From Bacteroidales bacterium (lineage in GTDB: Bacteria > Bacteroidota > Bacteroidia > Bacteroidales > VadinHA17), in the NCBI GenBank assembly GCA_013314865.1, contig JABUEV010000112.1, positions 1-7,393 on the forward strand: 7,393 bases of DNA. The letters run 5' to 3'. The notes beneath the pieces are model-generated. The model was given only the letters and a program-made list of their open reading frames with translations. It did not search any database and had not been told where the DNA came from. Both the position numbers and the translations under genes were made by a program. This document shows positions 1-5,463 of the stretch, in pieces. The stretch's first letter is position 1, and each line of letters starts with the position of its first letter.

Positions 1-81
1 GTTTTTGGTTTTGTGGATGTTAAATCTGTCCGGGCAGTTTTATATCAATATAAAACGTTAATGAGATTAATTAACTTCTAA
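1..81 (+). CDS. Possible C-terminal tail of an upstream gene (partial, unidentified)
   Basis: A reading frame enters from the left edge and stays open for 26 codons to a TAA at 79-81. It ends in a basic, hydrophobic stretch (RAVLYQYKTLMRLINF). I do not recognise the protein, and 26 residues are too few to name a family. A second frame is also open from the edge and stops at 59-61, so the choice of frame is uncertain. If the first frame is right, its last codons and its stop come from the heptamer repeat that begins at 72. The missing upstream sequence would settle which frame is real. Confidence 0.3.
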   Translation, partial: VFGFVDVKSVRAVLYQYKTLMRLINF

Positions 82-106
82 CATCTAACTTCTAACTTCT
101 AACTTC
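72..106. repeat. Tandem heptamer repeat, five copies of TAACTTC
   Basis: The unit TAACTTC occurs at 72-78, 86-92, 93-99 and 100-106, with one variant copy (TAACATC) at 79-85 and a decayed start of a sixth copy (TGAC) at 107-110. It lies 57-91 nt upstream of the superoxide reductase start codon. Seven is not a multiple of three, so the TAA in successive copies falls in all three forward frames. The complementary strand has a TAG at each unit junction, which likewise reaches all three frames. The array therefore stops translation in all six frames. Confidence 0.85.
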
Positions 107-162
107 TGACCAGTAAGAAATTGTAAATTTTAACTGAATCTATTTCAAATACATACAATGCC

Positions 163-546
163 ATGCCACGAGTATTTAAAGCAACTGAAATCGAAAAAGA
201 AGAAAAAGAAATTAAACGTGATTACCTCGACCGGCATATGCCGCACGTAATATGCCCCGATCAGGTAAAACGCGGTGAAAAATTCGAAGTCAAGGTCCGA
301 CTTGGCGAAGAATATCCCCATCCCGACGACCACGATCATTATATCAGCGTCATCCAGCTCTGGAACAGGGAAACCCTCCTCGCTGAAACCCGATATACCG
401 CGGGTGTTTACGGAACATTGCCGTCACATGTTGAGGTGGATTTCTATATAGTTGCCCCGGAAGTGTCAATGAACCTCTCCGCAATGGCTGTATGTACAAA
501 ACACGGACTGTGGCAGAGCGAAGACAAACCTGTTAAGGTAATTTAA
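163..546 (+). CDS. Superoxide reductase (one-domain, neelaredoxin / class II type)
   Basis: This cytoplasmic non-haem iron enzyme would reduce superoxide to hydrogen peroxide without producing oxygen, the usual superoxide defence of anaerobes. All five expected ligands of the Fe(His)4Cys centre are visible: H25 (RHMP), H53 and H59 (HPDDHDH, the HPxxxxH motif), and C111 and H114 (CTKHGLW, the family's CxxHGxW). At 127 aa it matches one-domain enzymes; there is no N-terminal desulforedoxin domain with its four-cysteine rubredoxin-like site. The Glu-Lys pair normally before the first His is Asp23-Arg24 here, a conservative change at the lid that shapes the open iron site. Residues 8-20 are rich in Glu and Lys. 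The ATG at 163 is chosen because the nearby ATG at 158 is in another frame; no ribosome binding site helps. Electron donor (rubredoxin or other) is not in the window. It appears to be a single-gene unit. Confidence 0.93.
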   Translation: MPRVFKATEIEKEEKEIKRDYLDRHMPHVICPDQVKRGEKFEVKVRLGEEYPHPDDHDHYISVIQLWNRETLLAETRYTAGVYGTLPSHVEVDFYIVAPEVSMNLSAMAVCTKHGLWQSEDKPVKVI

Positions 547-600
547 CATTGACTTTCAATTCTTTTTGACAGTTTTTTCTCCTGTTTGATGCAGGATTAT

Positions 601-608
601 TATCTTTG
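601..608 (+). promoter_or_regulatory. Candidate -7 element for the M23-dxr-rseP operon
   Basis: TATCTTTG fits the Bacteroidota primary-sigma -7 consensus TAnnTTTG and sits 22 nt upstream of the M23 peptidase ATG, giving a short leader. The expected -33 TTTG is not present at 19-21 nt spacing; that position holds only a T-rich run (573-578). The -7 match alone makes it plausible. The remainder of the 84-nt gap between the superoxide reductase and the M23 gene shows no clear terminator. Confidence 0.4.
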
Positions 609-630
609 CATTCCGGTTTATTTTTGTTAA

Positions 631-1500
631 ATGGCAAAAAACGACAAGAATAATAAAAAGAAAAACTGGCGCGACAAATACAGGTTTTCTGTAATAAACG
701 ACATGACTTTTGAGGAAGTCTGGAGAATAAGGCTTACAAAATACAATGCATTCCTCCTTGTCTCATTCCTCATCCTTTTCATAATCGGTTCCACTGCAGC
801 CCTCATAGCTTATACCAATCTCCGGGAACTAATACCCGGATACCCGGATGTGACCATGCGCCGTAATATTCTTCTGAGTGCCATCCGGCTCGATTCACTT
901 GAAAATGAACTGGAACTCAGGGATAAATACTTTGCAAACCTGAACGCAATAATTTCAGGCAAAGAACCGGCTTCCCTTTCATACACAACCGATAACTCAC
1001 GAAACTATAAGGCAATTGACTTTAAAGACTCACCTGAAGACTCTGCACTGAGGGCTCAGGTAGAAAGGGAAGAACGTTTCAATCTTTCAACAGGCACTAT
1101 GCCTGGTGAGTCAGTTACCGGACTGGCCGGAATGCATTTCTTTGCACCGGTGAAAGGAATCGTTTCCGGCAGATTTGACGCTCTGACACGTCACTTCGGA
1201 ACCGACATTGTCACAAAACCTAAAGCTGCTGTTGCAGCAGCTCTCGACGGAACAGTCATTTTTACAGGCTGGACAATGGAAACAGGTTTCGTAATAGAAA
1301 TCCAGCATGACTATAATGTTGTCACTGTTTACAAACACAATGCGGCACTGTTGAAAGAGACCGGCGACCGAGTCAGAACCGGGGAAACAATCGCTGTGGT
1401 GGGAGACTCCGGCGAGATGTACACTACCGGGCCTCATCTTCATTTTGAAATCTGGTATAAGGGAAGCCCCCTTGATCCGGAAAAACATGTCATTTTCTGA
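631..1500 (+). CDS. Membrane-anchored M23 family metallopeptidase (murein endopeptidase)
   Basis: Predicted zinc peptidase that cuts peptidoglycan cross-links on the outer face of the inner membrane. The N-terminus is very basic (residues 2-18) and cytoplasmic, one transmembrane helix spans about 40-61, a linker with a possible short coiled coil follows (about 84-105), and the LytM/M23 domain occupies about 168-286. The zinc ligands are present: H188 and D192 (HFGTD, the HxxxD motif) and H271 in the HLH motif (269-271). H236 (YKHN) matches the usual second catalytic histidine, so the enzyme looks active rather than a degenerate activator. The N-terminal pattern (FSVINDMTFEEVWRIRLT, then a helix, then LRELIPGYPD) is one I associate with Bacteroidota members of the family. 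It is the first gene of an apparent operon; dxr begins 16 nt after its stop or slightly overlaps it. Its exact substrate bond cannot be read from sequence. Confidence 0.9.
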   Translation: MAKNDKNNKKKNWRDKYRFSVINDMTFEEVWRIRLTKYNAFLLVSFLILFIIGSTAALIAYTNLRELIPGYPDVTMRRNILLSAIRLDSLENELELRDKYFANLNAIISGKEPASLSYTTDNSRNYKAIDFKDSPEDSALRAQVEREERFNLSTGTMPGESVTGLAGMHFFAPVKGIVSGRFDALTRHFGTDIVTKPKAAVAAALDGTVIFTGWTMETGFVIEIQHDYNVVTVYKHNAALLKETGDRVRTGETIAVVGDSGEMYTTGPHLHFEIWYKGSPLDPEKHVIF

Positions 1501-1516
1501 TATCCTGACAGCAGAT

Positions 1517-2686
1517 ATGCCAAAACGGATTGCAGTATTAGGATCGACAGGATCAATCGGCACTCAGTCGCTTGACGTAATCTCCAGATATCCTGGTGAA
1601 TTTAAGGTAGAAGTGCTTACTGCAGGCAATAATGTTAAACTGCTGACAGAGCAGGCTCTTAAATATAAACCTGAAACTGTTGTTATTGCCAACACCAGCC
1701 ATTATCAGCAACTTAAAACAAACCTGCGTGATGCCAGAATAAAAGTCCATGCGGGGGACGAGGCTCTGGAACACATAGTGACTGACCCTGATATTGATAT
1801 GGTGATCGCTGCAATGGTTGGTTATTCAGGTTTGCGGCCCACAGTTGCCGCCATTAAGGCAGGTAAAAGAATCGCCCTTGCCAATAAGGAGACTCTCGTG
1901 GTTGCAGGTGAAATAATCATAAAGCTGGCCAAACATTCCGGCAGTCGTATTATACCAGTCGATTCCGAACATTCTGCTATCTTTCAGTGCCTTGCCGGCG
2001 AAGAGGGAAACCCTGTGGAGAAGATCACCCTGACTGCCTCGGGAGGCCCCTTCCTGAATTATACCGGCGAAATGCTTCGCAACGTAAAACCTTTTGAGGC
2101 ACTGAAACACCCCAACTGGGACATGGGCAATAAAGTCACTGTCGACTCAGCATCACTCATGAACAAAGGACTAGAAGTAATCGAGGCCAAGTGGCTCTTT
2201 AACCTTGAACCTGAGCAAATTAAAGTAATTATTCACCCGCAGTCGATCATACATTCTTTTGTGCATTTTGCCGACGGATCGGTTAAGGCACAGCTTGGCA
2301 TGCCTGATATGAGAGTCCCGATTCTGTACGCTTTAAGTTATCCCGACAGACTTAGTTCCGAATTGCCTCGCCTTAACCTTGGAGCACTGAAAACCTTTAC
2401 ATTTTACGAACCTGATGAAACAAGATTCAGAAGCCTTGCACTGGCGTACCAGGCTCTTAAACAGGGCGGCAATATGCCCTGTATCCTGAATGCTGCAAAT
2501 GAAATTGCTGTCAATGCTTTCCTGTCAGGGAAAATAGGATTTATGCAAATGCCCGATACAGTTGAATATGCCATGCAAAAAGCTGAATATGTCTCTTCTC
2601 CGGGATTGGGATACCTCGAAACGTCAAACAAAATGGCAAGGGAAATTGCCCTTGAATACATAAATAAAATCCAGAAACAGATATGA
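1517..2686 (+). CDS. dxr: 1-deoxy-D-xylulose 5-phosphate reductoisomerase (Dxr/IspC)
   Basis: Catalyses the NADPH-dependent rearrangement and reduction of DXP to 2-C-methyl-D-erythritol 4-phosphate, the committed step of the MEP isoprenoid pathway, in the cytosol; it is the target of fosmidomycin. Using the 1517 start (389 aa), the NADPH loop GSTGSIG is at 9-15, the metal ligands are D149, E151 and E220, and the active-site flap holds H198 and W201 (KHPNWDMG). S175 (ASGGPF), N216 and K217 match phosphate-binding residues of the E. coli enzyme with a constant offset of 11. The frame is also open upstream, with an ATG at 1487 and a TTG at 1445. I prefer the ATG at 1517 because family members normally begin a few residues before the RIAVLGSTGSIG strand and it avoids overlapping the M23 gene. 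Its stop overlaps the rseP start by 4 nt. Length and motifs are complete. Confidence 0.96.
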   Translation: MPKRIAVLGSTGSIGTQSLDVISRYPGEFKVEVLTAGNNVKLLTEQALKYKPETVVIANTSHYQQLKTNLRDARIKVHAGDEALEHIVTDPDIDMVIAAMVGYSGLRPTVAAIKAGKRIALANKETLVVAGEIIIKLAKHSGSRIIPVDSEHSAIFQCLAGEEGNPVEKITLTASGGPFLNYTGEMLRNVKPFEALKHPNWDMGNKVTVDSASLMNKGLEVIEAKWLFNLEPEQIKVIIHPQSIIHSFVHFADGSVKAQLGMPDMRVPILYALSYPDRLSSELPRLNLGALKTFTFYEPDETRFRSLALAYQALKQGGNMPCILNAANEIAVNAFLSGKIGFMQMPDTVEYAMQKAEYVSSPGLGYLETSNKMAREIALEYINKIQKQI

Positions 2687-4014
2687 CAGTTCTTGTAAAA
2701 ATACTCCAGTTTTTGTTAAGCCTTTCAATTCTTGTACTTATACATGAACTGGGGCATTTTGTTTTGGCAAGGGTCTTTAAGACAAGAGTCGAGAAATTCT
2801 ACATCTTTTTCGATCCGTGGTTCTCTCTTTTTAAAGTAAAAAGAGGCGATACAGAATACGGAGTCGGGTGGATTCCCCTTGGCGGCTATTGCAAGATCTC
2901 AGGCATGATAGATGAATCGCTCGACACCGAACAGATGAAAAAACCACCCCAGCCATGGGAATTCAGATCCAAAAAATCATGGGAGAGGCTTCTTATTATG
3001 ACAGGCGGTGTCCTCTTCAACTTTATCCTTGCCATGCTCATTTATGTAATGGTTCTGTATGCATGGGGAGAAACTTACCTGCCAACTTCAAATGTAAAAT
3101 ACGGTATCGTTACCGACTCGACAGGATATTCTATAGGACTCAGAAACGGAGACAAAATTTTGTCGGTCGATAATCAGTATATTGATAACTTTCATCAGAT
3201 TATCCCGGATATCTTGCTGAATGAGAGGAAAACCATTCAGGTTGAACGCGACGGGCAGATACTAAATATTGAAATACCAAAAGAGTACACCGCACAGCTT
3301 CTTAAAAACAAAGGGGTTTTTGAACCAAGAACACCTTTCAGGCCATTTGTCGTTGCAGGTTTTGGTAAAATTTCACCTGCCAAAGATGCCGGATTGGCTG
3401 TAGGGGATGAACTTACCGGCATTGACGGTAACGCGTTTCAATATTATGATGAATTTCAGAAATATCTTTCCGGGAAGAAAAACAGCCAGGTAACGGTGAA
3501 TATTCTGAGAGACGGTAAACAGATGGATATACCTGTGACACTGACAGCAGAAGGGATGCTCGGCATCGGAAGCAACAGAACTTATGAGCAGGTGTTTGAG
3601 CTTAAGACCATAAAATATGGATTTTTTCAGTCTATTCCTGCCGGTATTGCCAAAGGCTTCAAAACGACTGGCGATTATCTGAAGCAGTTCAAACTGATTT
3701 TTTCAAAACATACAAAGGCTTATGAATCGCTCGGCGGATTTATCACCATAGGCAGCATTTTTCCGGGTATATGGGACTGGCAGGCCTTCTGGAGCCTAAC
3801 CGCGTTTCTGTCAATCATCCTCGGAATCATGAATATACTTCCCATTCCTGCACTCGACGGCGGCCATGTTATCTTCCTCCTGTATGAGGTAGTAACTGGA
3901 AGAAAGCCAAGTGATAAATTTCTTGAGTACGCTCAGATTACAGGAATGGTTATACTGTTTGCAATACTTATCCTTGCCAACGGGAATGACATAATGAGAC
4001 TACTTAGAAAATAA
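2683..4014 (+). CDS. rseP: RseP-like site-2 protease (M50 intramembrane zinc protease)
   Basis: Intramembrane metalloprotease that cuts substrates within the lipid bilayer. In E. coli RseP releases the envelope-stress sigma factor by cleaving its anti-sigma factor and also clears signal-peptide remnants. The HExxH zinc motif (H21, E22, H25) lies in the first membrane helix (about 5-27), and the third ligand is in the NxxPxPxLDGG motif (N384 to G394, D392) in the third helix (about 367-390). Further helices span about 103-127 and 418-433. Two PDZ domains sit between helices 2 and 3 (about 138-200 and 222-293), as in RseP. At 443 aa it is full length. The ATGA overlap with dxr points to translational coupling; dxr next to rseP is a common bacterial arrangement. 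No sigma/anti-sigma pair is in the window, so its signalling substrate here is unknown. Confidence 0.95.
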   Translation: MTVLVKILQFLLSLSILVLIHELGHFVLARVFKTRVEKFYIFFDPWFSLFKVKRGDTEYGVGWIPLGGYCKISGMIDESLDTEQMKKPPQPWEFRSKKSWERLLIMTGGVLFNFILAMLIYVMVLYAWGETYLPTSNVKYGIVTDSTGYSIGLRNGDKILSVDNQYIDNFHQIIPDILLNERKTIQVERDGQILNIEIPKEYTAQLLKNKGVFEPRTPFRPFVVAGFGKISPAKDAGLAVGDELTGIDGNAFQYYDEFQKYLSGKKNSQVTVNILRDGKQMDIPVTLTAEGMLGIGSNRTYEQVFELKTIKYGFFQSIPAGIAKGFKTTGDYLKQFKLIFSKHTKAYESLGGFITIGSIFPGIWDWQAFWSLTAFLSIILGIMNILPIPALDGGHVIFLLYEVVTGRKPSDKFLEYAQITGMVILFAILILANGNDIMRLLRK

Positions 4015-4030
4015 TGTAACAATTTTTCTT

Positions 4031-4061
4031 GTTGTACATATCCCCACAATTTATAATTTTG
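4031..4061 (+). promoter_or_regulatory. Strong Bacteroidota-type promoter for tatA
   Basis: GTTG at 4031-4034 and TAATTTTG at 4054-4061 are separated by 19 nt, which closely fits the Bacteroidota primary-sigma consensus TTTG-N19-21-TAnnTTTG. Transcription would start around 4067-4070, leaving a leader of roughly 15 nt before the tatA ATG at 4083. This suggests tatA is expressed independently of the upstream rseP operon. It is the best promoter match in the window. Confidence 0.65.
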
Positions 4062-4082
4062 CTCAATTTAAATTTTTAAGAG

Positions 4083-4244
4083 ATGGGAAAATTAGGTATT
4101 ACTGAAATTCTGCTCATACTTCTGGTTGTAATTTTGCTTTTTGGAGGCAGAAAAATACCGGAACTGATGAAAGGAATAGGTCAGGGTTTGAAGGAATTCA
4201 AAAAAGCTTCAAGGGTAACTCCTGAAGAAGAACAGAAAGAATAG
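4083..4244 (+). CDS. tatA: Twin-arginine translocase subunit TatA/TatE
   Basis: A 53-residue protein with TatA architecture: a short N-terminus, a membrane helix (about 6-20) with the conserved polar residue E8 near its start, the FG hinge (F20-G21), then an amphipathic helix ([20 protein letters not shown], 23-42) and a short acidic tail (TPEEEQKE). TatA oligomers form the passage for folded proteins carrying twin-arginine signal peptides across the inner membrane. The KIPEL motif and short tail favour TatA/E over TatB. It is at the short end for the family, and the reading frame is small enough to be missed by length cutoffs. No tatC is visible in the window, so the receptor component must be encoded elsewhere. 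It has its own promoter and ends 10 nt from the oppositely oriented mqnC stop. Confidence 0.93.
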   Translation: MGKLGITEILLILLVVILLFGGRKIPELMKGIGQGLKEFKKASRVTPEEEQKE

Positions 4245-4260
4245 GTTTCAACCATTATTC
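4239..4260. terminator. Imperfect inverted repeat at the convergent tatA/mqnC junction (possible bidirectional terminator)
   Basis: GAATA-GGTT-TC-AACC-AT-TATTC forms a bulged hairpin centred exactly on the 10-nt gap and includes both stop codons (TAG 4242-4244 forward; TAA of mqnC, read from 4255-4257 on the minus strand). The outer arms pair over 5 bp and the inner arms over 3-4 bp, with a 2-nt bulge. No strong U-tract follows on either strand, though the minus-strand exit is fairly T-rich. The stem is weak, so termination here is a suggestion from position as much as from structure. Confidence 0.3.
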
Positions 4261-5343
4261 AAGATATTCATATTTCTGATTTCTCCTTACGGGAATAAAC
4301 CCGGCTTCTTTTATGATAGACTGAATATCTGCAGCACTATATCGTGTTGAAACACCTGCAGAACTTACGACATTCTCTTCTATCATAACTGATCCCAGAT
4401 CATTAGAACCTGCATGGAGTGTCACCATTGCCACCTCTCTTCCAACAGTGAGCAATGATGATTGGATATTCTTTATGTTGTCAAGCATTATCCTGCTTAC
4501 TGCTATCAGTCTGATGTAGTCAGGTCCGTTGTAGGAACTCTTTATGTTGTGTTTTGATGACAGCACTGTACCTTTGTCCTGGAAAGGCCATGGGATAAAA
4601 GTGATGAATCCGTGACTGCCCTCAGGTTTTTCTCTCTGGAGTTCCCTAAGTTTAATAAGATGTTCGATTCTTTCATTTATGGTTTCAATGTGACCGTACA
4701 TCATGGTGGCAGAGGTCGGGAGATTAATTTTGTGAGCTTCCCGCATTACCTCAAGCCATTCTTCCGAGGTTGCCTTGGCGGGTGACACGAATCTCCTTAC
4801 CCTGTCAGACAGAATCTCAGCCCCTGCTCCCGGAAGGGAGTCGAGCCCGGCTTCAACCAGCCTGAGAAGCACATCCCGGAACGACAAATTCTCTTTCTTT
4901 GCCAGAAACACAATTTCAGGGGGTCCAAGTGCATGCAGCTTAAGTGAGGGGAACATCTCCTTCAGCCTGCCAAACAATTCAACATAGAAGGAGAGTCCAA
5001 GGGCCGGATTCATACCACCCTGAAGTAGAATCTGATCACCTCCAAGATAAAAGAGCTCTTCAATTTTCTTTTTGTACTCATTTATTGTGGTTACATATGC
5101 GTCAGGATCACCCTTCTTCCTGCAGAAATTGCAGAAAAGGCAGTGAGAAAAACAGATATTAGTGATGTTAATATTACGGTCTATTATCCAGCCGACTCTT
5201 TTCCCGGGATTATGAATGCCTCTGACTTTATCGGCCACATACATCAGTTCGCTAACCGGAGCCCGGTTGTACAGCGTAAGGCCTTCTTCAAATGAAAGCG
5301 GCCTTAAACTCAAAGCTTTATCATATATTTCTGCAAGCGACAT
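4255..5343 (-). CDS. mqnC: Cyclic dehypoxanthinyl futalosine synthase (MqnC), radical SAM
   Basis: Radical SAM enzyme of the futalosine pathway that cyclises dehypoxanthine futalosine, making the bicyclic menaquinone precursor. The [4Fe-4S] cysteines C64, C68 and C71 form a CX3CX2C motif. Further MqnC-type blocks are GGDQILLQGG (101-110), HALGPPEI (137-144), GLDSLPGAGAEIL (166-178), ATMMYGHIET (212-221), FIPWPFQ (249-255) and SNDLGSVMIEENVVSSAG (313-330). These, and the length of 362 aa, favour MqnC over the related MqnE and CofH. Oddities are GAGAEIL where MqnC usually has GGGAEIL, SLLTVG (296-301) where a Trp is common (SW.T.G), and an extra C74 just after the cluster. The function call is therefore slightly softer than for the other genes; a divergent paralogue remains possible. 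No other mqn gene is present. It is transcribed alone on the minus strand, divergently from the aminopeptidase gene. Confidence 0.85.
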   Translation of the reverse strand: MSLAEIYDKALSLRPLSFEEGLTLYNRAPVSELMYVADKVRGIHNPGKRVGWIIDRNINITNICFSHCLFCNFCRKKGDPDAYVTTINEYKKKIEELFYLGGDQILLQGGMNPALGLSFYVELFGRLKEMFPSLKLHALGPPEIVFLAKKENLSFRDVLLRLVEAGLDSLPGAGAEILSDRVRRFVSPAKATSEEWLEVMREAHKINLPTSATMMYGHIETINERIEHLIKLRELQREKPEGSHGFITFIPWPFQDKGTVLSSKHNIKSSYNGPDYIRLIAVSRIMLDNIKNIQSSLLTVGREVAMVTLHAGSNDLGSVMIEENVVSSAGVSTRYSAADIQSIIKEAGFIPVRRNQKYEYLE

Positions 5344-5463
5344 AAAGAAGAAAAAACATCAATACAAAGCCCTTTGAGATAATACAACCGCAAAGGTACT
5401 ACTTTAAGCTTCATCATTTAATAATTTAGTAACTTTACAGCTTTCAAAAACAGAAATGATTCT
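5344..5463. other. Divergent intergenic spacer between mqnC and the M17 aminopeptidase
   Basis: This 120-nt A/T-rich spacer must hold the start signals of both genes. The leftward one is the TACCTTTG element described separately. Rightward, the closest candidate is TAACTTTA at 5430-5437, one base off the -7 consensus and 26 nt before the ATG, without a good -33 partner. A three-codon frame (ATG at 5456, stop at 5465-5467) overlaps the aminopeptidase start codon. I see no operator-like palindrome, riboswitch or small RNA in it. Confidence 0.5.
5391..5398 (-). promoter_or_regulatory. Candidate -7 element for mqnC
   Basis: On the minus strand this reads TACCTTTG, a full match to the Bacteroidota -7 consensus TAnnTTTG, 47 nt upstream of the mqnC ATG. 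Around the -33 position the minus strand is A/T-rich but holds no TTTG at the right spacing, so support rests on the -7 element. The implied leader is about 40 nt. Confidence 0.45.

Noticed and set aside
158..160. Alternative ATG just before the superoxide reductase start
   Set aside because: It is in another frame from the iron-binding motifs and cannot start that protein.
145..339. Minus-strand open frame opposite the superoxide reductase
   Set aside because: It is a shadow of the real gene: its Phe-rich run arises from the GAA/AAA-rich forward codons for the Glu/Lys stretch, and it matches no family I know.
589..611. Inverted repeat ATGCA...TGCAT around the candidate M23 promoter
   Set aside because: Arms of 5 nt with a 13-nt spacer are expected often by chance; nothing else supports an operator.
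1111..1563. Minus-strand open frame across the M23/dxr junction
   Set aside because: It overlaps two well-supported forward genes, shows no domain pattern, and its composition follows from the complement of the forward codons.
4015..4038. Possible terminator after rseP (TGTAACAA paired with TTGTTGTACA)
   Set aside because: The stem is A/T-rich with a 2-nt bulge, no U-tract follows, and it overlaps the -33 element of the tatA promoter.
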